Origin: Ptiloglossa arizonensis
Taxonomy: Eukaryota > Arthropoda > Insecta > Hymenoptera > Colletidae
Assembly (NCBI RefSeq): GCF_051014685.1
Contig: NW_027479686.1
Span: 1 to 64,000, forward strand
Direction of reading: 5' to 3'
Length of the DNA stretch: 64,000 nt
Both the position numbers and the translations under genes were made by a program. Below the pieces are notes generated by a model that saw nothing but the letters and a program-made list of their open reading frames with translations, did not search any database and was not told the origin of the DNA. Numbering within the stretch: position 1 is the first letter of the stretch; every line of letters starts with the position of its first letter. This document shows, in pieces, positions 11,046-23,399 of this stretch.

Positions 11046-11359
11046 CTATTGCATCTGAAAGTAGAAACTCGCCCGATTACAACGGTATGTGTATTTTTTC
11101 CCTAGGCCATTCTGGTTAAGCGTTTTGAGCAGCAGAATTGTGAAAAATTTTTTGCCTTCTCTACCATTTCTTGGCTTCAAACTCCCATATCTCGCGAACG
11201 GATTGACCTAACCCAAAAATTCCTGTTGCACCTGAAAGTAGAAACTCGCCCGATTACAACGGTATGTGTATTTTTTCCCTAGGCCATTCTGGTTAAGCTT
11301 TTGGAGCAGCAGAATTGTGAAAAATTTTTTGCCTTCTCTACCATTTCTTGGCTTCAAAC
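11046..11359 (+). repeat. Linker monomers after the long duplication
   Basis: About 1.8 monomers: the end of a zeta copy, then alpha-type copies with CGTTTTGAGCAG and GCACCTGAAAG. The latter mark otherwise occurs in the first 3.3 kb, so this part appears related to the left edge of the window. No gene. Confidence 0.65.
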
Positions 11360-12447
11360 TCCCATATCTCGCGAACGGATTGACCTAACCCAAAAATTCC
11401 TATTGCATCTGAAGGTACAAACTCGCCCGATTACAACGGTATGTGTATTTTTTCCCTAGGCCATTCTGGTTAAGCGGTTGGAGCAGCAGAATTGCGAAAA
11501 ATTTTTTGCCTTCTCAACCATTTCTTGGCTTCAAACTCCCATATCTCGCGAACGGATTGACCTAACCCAAAAATTCCTATTGCATCTGAAGGTAGAAACT
11601 CGCCCGATTACAACGGTATGTGTATTTTTTCCCTAGGCCATTCTGGTTAAGAGTTTGGAGCAGCAGAATTGCGAAAAATTTTTTGCCTTCTCTACCATTT
11701 TTTGGATTCAAACTCCCATATCTCGCGAACGCATTGACCTAACCCAAAAATTCCTATTGCATCTGAAAGTAGAAACTCGCCCGATTATAACGGTATGTGT
11801 ATTTTTTCCCTAGGCCATCTGGTTAAGCGTTTGGAGCAGCAGAATTGCGAAAAATTTTTTGCCTTCTCAACCATTTCTTGGCTTCAAAGTCCCATATCTC
11901 GCGAACGGATTGACCTAACCCAAAAATTCCTATTGCATCTGAAGGTACAAACTCGCCCGATTACAACGGTATGTGTATTTTTTCCCTAGGCCATTCTGGT
12001 TAAGCGGTTGGAGCAGCAGAATTGCGAAAAATTTTTTGCCTTCTCAACCATTTCTTGGCTTCAAACTCCCATATCTCGCGAACGGATTGACCTAACCCAA
12101 AAATTCCTATTGCATCTGAAGGTAGAAACTCGCCCGATTACAACGGTATGTGTATTTTTTCCCTAGGCCATTCTGGTTAAGAGTTTGGAGCAGCAGAATT
12201 GCGAAAAATTTTTTGCCTTCTCTACCATTTTTTGGATTCAAACTCCCATATCTCGCGAACGCATTGACCTAACCCAAAAATTCCTATTGCATCTGAAAGT
12301 AGAAACTCGCCCGATTATAACGGTATGTGTATTTTTTCCCTAGGCCATCTGGTTAAGCGTTTGGAGCAGCAGAATTGCGAAAAATTTTTTGCCTTCTCAA
12401 CCATTTCTTGGCTTCAAAGTCCCATATCTCGCGAACGGATTGACCTA
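11360..12447 (+). repeat. Tandem trimer with private one-base deletion (530 bp)
   Basis: Copies 11360-11889 and 11890-12447 share GAAGGTACAAACTCG, GCGGTTGGAG (11474 and 12004), the delta monomer and a GCCATCTGG one-base loss (about 11812 and 12342). The loss makes the unit 530 rather than 531 bp and shifts the reading frame, which explains a short ATG-started open frame at 11795-11989 and again at 12325-12519. Neither is a gene. Confidence 0.85.
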
Positions 12448-12882
12448 ATCCAAAAATTCCTATTGCATCTGAAAGTAAAAACTCGCCCGATTACAACGGT
12501 AAGTGTATTTTTTCCCTAGGCCATTCTGGTTAAGCTTTTGGAGCAGCAGAATTATGTAAAATTTTTTGCCTTCTCTACCATTTCTTGGCTTCAAACTCCC
12601 ATATCTCGCGAACGGATTGACTTAACCCAAAAATTCCTGTTGCATCTGAAAGTAGAAACTCGCCCGATTACAACGGTTTTTCTATTTTTTCCCTAGGCCA
12701 TTCTGGTTAAGCGTTTGGAACAGCAGAATTGCGAAAAATTTTTTGCCTTCTCAACCATTTCTTAGCTTCAAACTCCCATATCTCGCGAACGGATTAACCT
12801 AACCCAAAAATTCCTATTGCATCTGAAAGTAGAAACTCGCCCGATTATAACGGTATGTGTATTTTTTCCCTAGGCCATTCTG
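12347..12882 (+). repeat. Third copy of the AATTATGTAAAA block
   Basis: Matches about 6688-7223 and 10403-10938 (offset 1944 from the latter). Shared marks are CTAATCC, GAAAGTAAAAACTCG, AATTATGTAAAA, GGTTTTTC, GGAACAGCAG and GATTAACC. It ends where CTGTTTAAG in the other copies is CTGGTTAAG here. This third copy, joined to the end of the trimer, shows repeated transfer of the same three-monomer module. Confidence 0.8.
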
Positions 12883-13725
12883 GTTAAGCTTTTGGAGCAG
12901 CAGATTTGTGAAAAATTTTTTGCCTTCTCTACCATTTCTTGGCTTCAAACTCCCATATCTCGCGAACGGATTGACCTAACCCAAAAATTCCTATTGCATC
13001 TGAAGGTAGAAACTCGCCCGGTTACAACGGTATGTGTATTTTTTCCCTAGGCCATTCTGGTTAAGCGTTTGGAGCAGCAGAATTGCGAAAAATTTTTTGC
13101 CTTCTCAACCATTTCTTGGCTTCAAACTCCCATATCTCGCGAACGGATTGACCTAACCCAAAAATTCCAATTGCATCTGAAAGTAGAAACTCGCCCGATT
13201 ACAAGGGTATGTGTATTTTTTCCCTAGGCCATTCTGGTTAAGCGTTTGGAGCAGCAGAATTGCGAAAAGTTTTTTGCCTTCTCAACCATTTCTTGGCTTC
13301 AAAGTCCCATATCTCGCGAACGGATTGACCTAACCCAAAAATTCGTATTGCATCTGAAAGTAGAAACTCGCCCGATTACAACGGCAAGTGTATTTTTTCC
13401 CTAGGCCATTCTGGTTAAGCTTTTGGAGCAGCAGATTTGTGAAAAATTTTTTGCCTTCTCTACCATTTCTTGGCTTCAAACTCCCATATCTCGCGAACGG
13501 ATTGACCTAACCCAAAAATTCCTATTGCATCTGAAGGTAGAAACTCGCCCGGTTACAACGGTATGTGTATTTTTTCCCTAGGCCATTCTGGTTAAGCGTT
13601 TGGAGCAGCAGAATTGCGAAAAATTTTTTGCCTTCTCAACCATTTCTTGGCTTCAAACTCCCATATCTCGCGAACGGATTGACCTAACCCAAAAATTCCT
13701 ATTGCATCTGAAGGTAGAAACTCGC
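12883..13725 (+). repeat. Eta-containing linker, partial trimer
   Basis: About 4.8 monomers. The AGATTTGTG monomer followed by GGTTACAACGG occurs at about 12896 and again 531 bp on. A private ACAAGGGTATG occurs at about 13202 and GCGAAAAGTTTTTT at about 13263. This is the last place where eta marks (CGTATTGC, GGCAAGTG) appear together. Confidence 0.7.
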
Positions 13726-14786
13726 CCGATTACAACGGTATGTGTATTTTTTCCCTAGGCCATTCTGGTTAAGCGTTTGGAGCAGCAGAATTGCGAAAAA
13801 TTTTTTGCCTTCTCAACCATTTCTTGGCTTCAAAGTCCCATATCTCGCGAACGGATTGACCTAATCCAAAAATTCCTATTGCATCTGAAAGTAGAAACTC
13901 GCCCGATTACAACGGTAAGTGTATTTTTTCCCTAGGCCATTCTGGTTAAGCTTTTGGAGCAGCAGAATTATGAAAAATTTTTTGCCTTCTCTACCATTTC
14001 TTGGCTTCAAACTCCCATATCTCGCGAACGGATTGACCTAACCCAAAAATTCCTATTGCATCTGAAGGTAGAAACTCGCCCGATTACAACGGTATGTGTA
14101 TTTTTTCCCTCGGCCATTCTGGTTAAGCGTTTGGAGCAGCAGAATTGCGAAAAATTTTTTGCCTTCTCAACCATTTCTTGGCTTCAAACTCCCATATCTC
14201 GCGAACGGATTGACCTAACCCAAAAATTCCTATTGCATCTGAAGGTAGAAACTCGCGCGATTACAACGGTATGTGTATTTTTTCCCTAGGCCATTCTGGT
14301 TAAGCGTTTGGAGCAGCAGAATTGCGAAAAATTTTTTGCCTTCTCAACCATTTCTTGGCTTCAAAGTCCCATATCTCGCGAACGGATTGACCTAATCCAA
14401 AAATTCCTATTGCATCTGAAAGTAGAAACTCGCCCGATTACAACGGTAAGTGTATTTTTTCCCTAGGCCATTCTGGTTAAGCTTTTGGAGCAGCAGAATT
14501 ATGAAAAATTTTTTGCCTTCTCTACCATTTCTTGGCTTCAAACTCCCATATCTCGCGAACGGATTGACCTAACCCAAAAATTCCTATTGCATCTGAAGGT
14601 AGAAACTCGCCCGATTAGAACGGTATGTGTATTTTTTCCCTCGGCCATTCTGGTTAAGCGTTTGGAGCAGCAGAATTGCGAAAAATTTTTTGCCTTCTCA
14701 ACCATTTCTTGGCTTCAAACTCCCATATCTCGCGAACGGATTGACCTAACCCAAAAATTCCTATTGCATCTGAAGGTAGAAACTCG
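13726..14786 (+). repeat. Tandem trimer, 531-bp unit, with a lost stop
   Basis: Copies 13726-14256 and 14257-14786 share CTAATCC, GGTAAGTG, AATTATGAAAA and CCCTCGG (the anchor with TAG changed to TCG at 14110 and 14641). They differ at GATTACAACGG/GATTAGAACGG. The lost stop joins two monomer frames, giving 111-codon open frames at 13954-14289 and 14485-14820 that begin with TTG. These are satellite read-through, not genes. Confidence 0.85.
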
Positions 14787-14940
14787 CCCGGTTACAAAGG
14801 TATGTGTATTTTTTCCCTAGGCCATTCTGGTTAAGCGTTTGGAGCAGAAGAATTGCGAAAAATTTTTTGCCTTCTCAACCATTTCTTGGCTTCAAACTCC
14901 CATATCTCGCGAACGGATTGACCTAACCCAAAAATTCCAA

Positions 14941-16657
14941 TTGCATCTGAAAGTAGAAACTCGCCCGATTACAACGGTAAGTGTATTTTTTCCCTAGGCC
15001 ATTCTGGTTAAGCTTTTGGAGCAGCAGAATTATGAAAAATTTTTTGCCTTCTCTACCATTTCTTGGCTTCAAACTCCCATATCTCGCGAACGGATTGACC
15101 TAACCCAAAAATTCCTATTGCATCTGAAGGTAGAAACTCGCCCGATTAGAACGGTATATGTATTTTTTCCCTAGGCCATTCTGGTTAAGCGTTTGGAGCA
15201 GCAGAATTGCGAAAAATTTTTTGCCTTCTCAACCATTTCTTGGCTTCAAACTCCCATATCTCGCGAACGGATTGACCTAATCCAAAAATTCCTATTGCAT
15301 CTGAAAGTAGAAACTCGCCCGATTACAACGGTAAGTGTATTTTTTCCCTAGGCCATTCTGGTTAATCGTTTGGAGCAGCAGAATTGCGAAAAATTTTTTG
15401 CCTTCTCAACCATTTTTTGGATTCAAACTCCCATATCTCGCGAACGGATTGACCTAACCCAAAAATTCCTATTGCATCTGAAGGTAGAAACTCGCCCGAT
15501 TACAACGGTATGTGTATTTTTTCCCTAGGCCATTTTGGTTAAGCGTTTGGAGCAGCAGAATTGCGAAAAATTTTTTGCCTTCTCAACCATTTCTTGGCTT
15601 CAAACTCCCATATCTCGCGAACGGATTGACCTAACCCAAAAATTCCTATTGCATCTGAAAGTAGAAACTCGCCCGATTACAAAGGTATGTGTATTTTTTC
15701 CCTAGGCCATTCTGGATAAGCTTTTGGAGCAGCAGAATTGTGAAATTTTTTTTGCCTTCTCTACCATTTCTTGGCTTCAAACTTCCATATCTCGCGAACG
15801 GATTGACCTAACCCAAAAATTCCTATTGCCTCTGAAGGTAGAAACTCGCCCGGTTACAACGGTATGTGTATTTTTTCCCTAGGCCATTCTGGTTAAGCGT
15901 TTGGAGCAGCAGATTTGTGAAAAATTTTTTGCCTTCTCAACCATTTCTTGGCTTCAAAGTCCCATATCTCGCGAACGGATTGACCTAATCCAAAAATTCC
16001 TATTGCATCTGAAAGTAGAAACTCGCCCGATTACAACGGTAAGTGTATTTTTTCCCTAGGCCATTCTGGTTAAGCTTTTGGAGCAGCAGAATTATGAAAA
16101 ATTTTTTGCCTTCTCTACCATTTCTTGGCTTCAAACTCCCATATCTCGCGAACGGATTGACCTAACCCAAAAATTCCTATTGCAACTGAAGGTAGAAACT
16201 CGCCCGATTACAACGGTATGTGTATTTTTTCCCTAGGCCATTCTGGTTAAGCGTTTGGAGCAGCAGAATTGCGAAAAATTTTTTGCCTTCTCAACCATTT
16301 CTTGGCTTCAAACTCCCATATCTCGCGAACGGATTGACCTAACCCACAAATTCCTATTGCATCTGAAAGTAGAAACTCGCCCGATTATAACGGTATGTGT
16401 ATTTTTTCCCTAGGCCATTCTGGTTAAGCGTTTGGAGCAGCAGAAGTGCGAAAAATTTGTTTGCTTCTCAACCATTTCTTAGCTTCAAACTCCCATATCT
16501 CGCGAACGGATTGACCTAACCCAAAAATTCCTGTTGCATCTGAAAGTAGAAACTCGCCCGATTACAACGGTTTTTCTATTTTTTCCCTAGGCCATTCTGG
16601 TTAAGCGTTTGGAGCAGCAGAATTGTGAAAAATTTTTTGCCTTCTCAACCATTTCTT
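14941..16657 (+). repeat. 13-mer duplication, copy 1
   Basis: Repeated at 17242-18958 with offset 2301 bp (13 x 177). Shared marks: GATTAGAACGGTATATG, GGTTAATCG, CATTTTGGTTAAG, ACAAAGGTATG, CTGGATAAG, GTGAAATTTTTTTTGCC, AACTTCCATAT, TTGCCTCTGAAGG, TTGCAACTGAAGG and ACCCACAAATTCC. Two differences were noticed: CCCTAGG/CCTTAGG and GCGAAAAA/GCGAATAA. Confidence 0.85.
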
Positions 16658-17241
16658 GGCTTCAAACTCCCATATCTCGCGAACGGATTGACCTAACCCA
16701 AAAATTCCAATTGCATCTGAAAGTAGAAACTCGCCCGATTACAACGGTATGTGTATTTTTTCCCTAGGCCATTCTGGTTAAGCGTTTGGAGCAGCAGAAG
16801 TGCGAAAAATTTGTTTGCTTCTCAACCATTTCTTAGCTTCAAACTCCCATATCTCGCGAACGGATTGACCTAACCCAAAAATTCCTGTTGCATCTGAAAG
16901 TAGAAACTCGCCCGATTACAACGGTTTTTCTATTTTTTCCCTAGGCCATTCTGGTTAAGCGTTTGGAGCAGCAGAATTGTGAAAAATTTTTTGCCTTCTC
17001 AACCATTTCTTGGCTTCAAACTCCCATATCTCGCGAACGGATTGACCTAACCCAAAAATTCCAATTGCATCTGAAAGTAGAAACTCGCCCGATTACAACG
17101 GTATGTGTATTTTTTCCCTAGGCCATTCTGGTTAAGCGTTTGGAGCAGCAGAATTGCGAAAAATTTTTTGCCTTCTCAACCATTTCTTGGCTTCAAAGTC
17201 CCATATCTCGCGAACGGATTGACCTAATCCAAAAATTCCTA
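16658..17241 (+). repeat. Dimer duplication between the 13-mer copies
   Basis: The gamma monomer (GAAGTGCGAAAAATTTGTTT, GGTTTTTC) and its partner (GTGAAAAA, CCAATTGC) at about 16443 are repeated at about 16797, 354 bp (2 x 177) further on. The join to the second 13-mer copy lies at about 17241, where CCTATTGC replaces CCAATTGC. No gene. Confidence 0.75.
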
Positions 17242-18958
17242 TTGCATCTGAAAGTAGAAACTCGCCCGATTACAACGGTAAGTGTATTTTTTCCCTAGGC
17301 CATTCTGGTTAAGCTTTTGGAGCAGCAGAATTATGAAAAATTTTTTGCCTTCTCTACCATTTCTTGGCTTCAAACTCCCATATCTCGCGAACGGATTGAC
17401 CTAACCCAAAAATTCCTATTGCATCTGAAGGTAGAAACTCGCCCGATTAGAACGGTATATGTATTTTTTCCCTAGGCCATTCTGGTTAAGCGTTTGGAGC
17501 AGCAGAATTGCGAAAAATTTTTTGCCTTCTCAACCATTTCTTGGCTTCAAACTCCCATATCTCGCGAACGGATTGACCTAATCCAAAAATTCCTATTGCA
17601 TCTGAAAGTAGAAACTCGCCCGATTACAACGGTAAGTGTATTTTTTCCCTAGGCCATTCTGGTTAATCGTTTGGAGCAGCAGAATTGCGAAAAATTTTTT
17701 GCCTTCTCAACCATTTTTTGGATTCAAACTCCCATATCTCGCGAACGGATTGACCTAACCCAAAAATTCCTATTGCATCTGAAGGTAGAAACTCGCCCGA
17801 TTACAACGGTATGTGTATTTTTTCCCTAGGCCATTTTGGTTAAGCGTTTGGAGCAGCAGAATTGCGAAAAATTTTTTGCCTTCTCAACCATTTCTTGGCT
17901 TCAAACTCCCATATCTCGCGAACGGATTGACCTAACCCAAAAATTCCTATTGCATCTGAAAGTAGAAACTCGCCCGATTACAAAGGTATGTGTATTTTTT
18001 CCCTAGGCCATTCTGGATAAGCTTTTGGAGCAGCAGAATTGTGAAATTTTTTTTGCCTTCTCTACCATTTCTTGGCTTCAAACTTCCATATCTCGCGAAC
18101 GGATTGACCTAACCCAAAAATTCCTATTGCCTCTGAAGGTAGAAACTCGCCCGGTTACAACGGTATGTGTATTTTTTCCTTAGGCCATTCTGGTTAAGCG
18201 TTTGGAGCAGCAGATTTGTGAAAAATTTTTTGCCTTCTCAACCATTTCTTGGCTTCAAAGTCCCATATCTCGCGAACGGATTGACCTAATCCAAAAATTC
18301 CTATTGCATCTGAAAGTAGAAACTCGCCCGATTACAACGGTAAGTGTATTTTTTCCCTAGGCCATTCTGGTTAAGCTTTTGGAGCAGCAGAATTATGAAA
18401 AATTTTTTGCCTTCTCTACCATTTCTTGGCTTCAAACTCCCATATCTCGCGAACGGATTGACCTAACCCAAAAATTCCTATTGCAACTGAAGGTAGAAAC
18501 TCGCCCGATTACAACGGTATGTGTATTTTTTCCCTAGGCCATTCTGGTTAAGCGTTTGGAGCAGCAGAATTGCGAATAATTTTTTGCCTTCTCAACCATT
18601 TCTTGGCTTCAAACTCCCATATCTCGCGAACGGATTGACCTAACCCACAAATTCCTATTGCATCTGAAAGTAGAAACTCGCCCGATTATAACGGTATGTG
18701 TATTTTTTCCCTAGGCCATTCTGGTTAAGCGTTTGGAGCAGCAGAAGTGCGAAAAATTTGTTTGCTTCTCAACCATTTCTTAGCTTCAAACTCCCATATC
18801 TCGCGAACGGATTGACCTAACCCAAAAATTCCTGTTGCATCTGAAAGTAGAAACTCGCCCGATTACAACGGTTTTTCTATTTTTTCCCTAGGCCATTCTG
18901 GTTAAGCGTTTGGAGCAGCAGAATTGTGAAAAATTTTTTGCCTTCTCAACCATTTCTT
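17242..18958 (+). repeat. 13-mer duplication, copy 2
   Basis: Second copy of 14941-16657. It ends where CTTGGCTTCAAACTCC becomes CTTGGATTCAAAGTCC and passes into an epsilon monomer with GAATGGATTGAACTAAC. The very low divergence indicates recent amplification or an assembly copy. Confidence 0.85.
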
Positions 18959-21900
18959 GGATTCAAAGTCCCATATCTCGCGAATGGATTGAACTAACCC
19001 AAAAATTCCTATTGCATCTGAAAGTAGAAACTCGCCCGATTACAACGGTATGTGTAATTTTTCCCTAGGCCATTCTGGTTAAGCGTTTGGAGCAGCAGAA
19101 TTGCGAAAAATTTTTTGCCTTCTCAACCATTTCTTGGCTTCAAAGTCCCATATCTCGCGAACGGATTGACCTAACCCAAAAATTCCTATTGCATCTGAAA
19201 GTAGAAACTCGCCGATTACAACGGTATGTGTATTTTTTCCCTAGGCCATTCTGGTTAAGCGTTTGGAGCAGCAGAATTGTGAAAAATTTTATGCCTTCTC
19301 TACCATTTCTTGGCTTCAAACTCCCATATCTCGCGAACGGATTGACCTAACCCAAAAATTCTTATTGCATCTGAAGGTAGAAACTCGCCCGATTACAACG
19401 GTATGTGTATTTTTTCCCTAGGCCATTCTGGTTAAGCGTTTGGAGCAGCGGAAATGCGAAAAATTTGTTTGCTTCTCAACCATTTCTTAGCTTCAAACTC
19501 CCATATCTCGCGAACGGATTGACCTAACCAAAAAATTCCTGTTGCATCTGAAAGTAGAAACTCGCCCGATTACAACGGGTTTTCTATTTTTTCCCTAGAC
19601 CATTCTGGTTAAGCGTTTGGAGCAGCAGAATTGTGAAAAATTTTTTGCCTTCTCAACCATTTCTTGGCTTCGAAGTCCCATATCTCGCGAATGGATTGAA
19701 CTAACCCAAAAATTCCTATTGCATCTGAAAGTAGAAACTCGCCCGATTACAACGGTATGTGTATTTTTTCCCTAGGCCATTCTGATTAAGCGTTTGGAGC
19801 AGCAGAATTGTGAAAAATTTTTTGCCTTCTCTACCATTTCTTGGCTTCAAACTCCCATATCTCGCGAACGGATAGACCTAACCCAAAAATTCCTATTGCA
19901 TCTGAAGGTAGAAACTCGCCCGATTACAACGGCATGTGTATTTTTTCCCTAGGCCATTCTGGTTAAGCGTTTGGAGCAGCAGAATTGCGAAAAATTTTTT
20001 GCCTTCTCAACAATTTCTTGGCTTCAAAGTCCCATATCTCGCGAACGGATTGACCTAACCCAAAAATTCCAATTGCATCTGAAAGTAGAAACTCGCCCGA
20101 TTACAACGGTATGTGTATTTTTTCCCTAGGCCATTCTGGTTAAGCGTTTGGAGCAGCAGAAGTGCGAAAAATTTGTTTGCTTCTCAACCATTTCTTAGCT
20201 TCAAACTCCCATATCTCGCGAACGGATTGACCTAACCAAAAAATTCCTGTTGCATCTGAAAGTAGAAACTCGCCCGATTACAACGGGTTTTCTATTTTTT
20301 CCCTAGGCCATTCTGGTTAAGCGTTTGGAGCAGCAGAATTGTGAAAAATTTTTTGCCTTCTCAACCATTTCTTGGCTTCAAAGTCCCATATCTCGCGAAT
20401 GGATTGAACTAACCCAAAAATTCCTATTGCATCTGAAAGTAGAAACTCGCCCGATTATAACGGTATGTGTATTTTTTCCCTAGGCCATTCTGGTTAAGCG
20501 TTTGGAGCAGCAGAATTGCGAAAAACTTTTTGCCTTCTCAACCATTTCTTGGCTTCAAACTCCCATATCTCGCGAACGGATTGACCTAACCCAAAAATTC
20601 CTATTGCATCTGAAAGTAGAAACTCCGCCCGATTATAACGGTATGTGTATTTTTTCCCTATGCCATTCTGGTTAAGCGTTTGGAGCAGCAGAAGTGCGAA
20701 AAATTTGTTTGCTTCTCAACCATTTCTTAGCTTCAAACTCCCATATCTCGCGAACGGATTGAACTAGCCCAAAAATTCCTGTTGCATCTGATAGTAGAAA
20801 CTCGCCCGATTACAACGTTTTTTCTATTTTTTCCCTAGGCCATTCTGGTTAAGCGTTTGGAGCAGCAGAATTGTGAAAAATTTTTTGCCTTCTCAACCAT
20901 TTCTTGGCTTCAAAGTCCCATATCTCGCGAACGGATTGAACTAACCCAAAAATTCCTATTGCATCTGAAAGTAGAAACTCGCCCGATTACAACGGTATGT
21001 GTAATTTTTCCCTAGGCCATTCTGGTTAAGCGTTTGGAGCAGCAGAAATGCGAAAAATTTTTTGCCTTCTCAACCATTTTTTGGATTCAAACTCCCATAT
21101 CTCGCGAACGCATTGACCTAATCCAAAAATTCCTATTGCATCTGAAAGTAGAAACTCGCCCGATTATAACGGTATGTGTATTTTTTCCCTAGGCCATTCT
21201 GGTTAAGCTTTTGGAGCAGCAGAATTGTGAAAAATTTTTTGCCTTCTCTACCATTTCTTGGCTTCAAACTCCCATATCTCGCGAACGGATTGACCTAACC
21301 CAAAAATTCCTATTGCATCTGAAGGTAGAAACTCGCCCGATTACAACGGTATGTGTATTTTTTCCCTAGGCAATTCTGGTTAAGCGTTTGGAGCAGCAGA
21401 ATTGCGAAAAATTTTTTGCCTTCTCAACCATTTCTTGGCTTCAAACTCCCATATCTCGCGAACGGATTGACCTAACCCAAAAATTCCTATTGCATCTGAA
21501 AGTAGAAACTCGCCCGATTACAACGGTATGTGTATTTTTTCCCTAGGCCATTCTGGTTAAGCTTTTGGAGCAGCAGAATTGTGAAAAATTTTTTGCCTTC
21601 TCTACCATTTCTTGGCTTCAAACTTCCATATCTCGCGAACGGATTGACCTAACCCAAAAATTCCTATTGCCTCTGAAGGTAGAAACTCGCCCGGTTACAA
21701 CGGTATGTGTATTTTTTCCCTAGGCCATTCTGGTTAAGCGTTTGGAGCAGCAGAATTGCGAAAAATTTTTTGCCTTCTCAACCATTTCTTGGCTTCAAAG
21801 TCCCATATCTCGCGAACGGATTGACCTATCCCAAAAATTCCAATTGCATCTGAAAGTAGAAACTCGCCCGATTACAACGGTATGTGTATTTTGTCCCTAG

Positions 21901-22161
21901 GCCATTCTGGTTAAGCGTTTGGAGCAGCAGAATTATGAAAAATTTTTTGCCTTCTCTACCATTTCTTGGCTTCAAACTCCCATATCTCGCGAACGGATTG
22001 ACCTAACCCACAAATTCCTATTGCATCTGAAAGTAGAAACTCGCCCGATTATAGCGGTATGTGTATTTTTTCCCTAGGCCATTCTGGTTAAGCGTTTGGA
22101 GCAGCAGAAGTGCGAAAAATTTGTTTGCTTCTCAACCATTTCTTAGCTTCAAACTCCCATA
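18959..22161 (+). repeat. Gamma/epsilon-rich block with a partial tetramer
   Basis: About 18 monomers, no gene. ACGGGTTTTC with AACCAAAAAATTCC occurs at about 19577 and 20285, 708 bp (4 x 177) apart. Single-base indels lie at about 19212 (GCCGATTAC, loss) and 20625 (CTCCGCCCG, gain). An open frame of 87 codons at 19087-19350 results from the first of these and crosses into another frame of the satellite. Other private marks are GCGGAAATGCG, CCCTAGACC, CCCTATGCC, TGATAGTAG and TTTTGTCCCTAGG. Confidence 0.75.
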
Positions 22162-23399
22162 TCTCGCGAACGGATTGACCTAACCCAAAAATTCCTGTTG
22201 CATCTGAAAGTAGAAACTCGCCCGATTACAACGGTTTTTCTATTTTTTCCCTAGGCCATTCTGGTTAAGCGTTTGGAGCAGCAGAATTGTGAAAAATTTT
22301 TTGCCTTCTCAACCATTTCTTGGCTTCAAAGTCCCATATCTCGCGAATGGATTGAACTAACCCAAAAATTCCTATTGCATCTGAAAGTAGAAACTCGCCC
22401 GATTACAACGGTATGTGTAATTTTTCCCTAGGCCATTCTGGTTAAGCGTTTGGAGCAGCAGAATTGCGAAAAATTTTTTGCCTTATCAACCATTTCTTGG
22501 CTTCAAAGTCCCATATCTCGCGAACGGATTGACCTAACCCAAAAATTCCTATTGCATCTGAAAGTAGAAATTCGCCCGATTACAACGGTATGTGTATTTT
22601 TTCCCTAGGCCAGTCTGGTTAAGCGTTTGGAGCAGCAGAATTGTGAAAAATTTTTTGCCTTCTCTACCATTTCTTGGCTTCAAACTCCCATATCTCGCGA
22701 ACGGATTGACCTAACCCAAAAATTCCTATTGCATCTGAAGGTAGAAACTCGCCCGATTACAACGGTACGTGTATTTTTTCCCTAGGCCATTCTGGTTAAG
22801 CGTTTGGAGCAGCAGAATTGCGAAAAATTTTTTGCCTTCTCAACCATTTCTTAGCTTCAAACTCCCATATCTCGCGAACGGATTAACCTAACCCAAAAAT
22901 TCCTATTGCATCTGAAAGTAGAAACTCGCCCGATTATAACGGTATGTGTATTTTTTCCCTAGGCCATTCTGGTTAAGCGTTTGGAGCAGCAGAATTGCGA
23001 AAAATTTTTTGCCTTCTCAACCATTTCTTGTCTTCAAACTCCCATATCTCGCGAACGGATTAACCTAACCAAAAATTCCTATTGCATCTGAAAGTAGAAA
23101 CTCGCCCGATTACAACGGTATGTGTATTTTTTCCCTAGGCCATTCTGATTAAGCGTTTGGAGCAGCAGAATTGTGAAAAATTTTTTGCGTTCTCTACCAT
23201 TTCTTGGCTTCAAACTCCCATATCTCGCGAACGGATTGACCTAACCCAAAAATTCCTATTGCATCTGAAGGTAGAAACTCGCCCGATTACAACGGTATGT
23301 GTATTTTTTCCCTAGGCCATTCTGGTTAAGCGTTTGGAGCAGCAGAATTGCGAAAAATTTTTTGCCTTCTCAACAATTTCTTGGCTTCAAAGTCCCACA
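22162..23399 (+). repeat. Heptamer duplication, copy 1
   Basis: Positions 22162-23028 recur at 23400-24266 with offset 1238 bp (7 x 177 less one base, the AACC loss at about 23070). Shared marks are CCTTATCAACC (22481 and 23719), GAAATTCGCCCG, GGCCAGTCT and GATTAACC. The rest, to 23399, holds a zeta monomer, an alpha copy with TTTTTTGCGTTCTC and a beta copy with CAACAATTTC and CCCACATCTC. Confidence 0.8.

Noticed and set aside
11795..12519. ATG-started 64-codon open frames at 11795-11989 and 12325-12519
   Set aside because: A one-base loss (GCCATCTGG) in a duplicated monomer merely moves the frame into the usual open one. The sequence otherwise equals the neighbouring non-coding copies.
13954..14820. 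111-codon open frames (also 57136-57471, 59610-59945, 60672-61007) with a repeated 59-residue motif
   Set aside because: They are satellite monomers read in the frame with one stop per unit, where a point change removed the TAG. They start with TTG, have no gene context, and one frame of six having so few stops in 59 codons is expected by chance.
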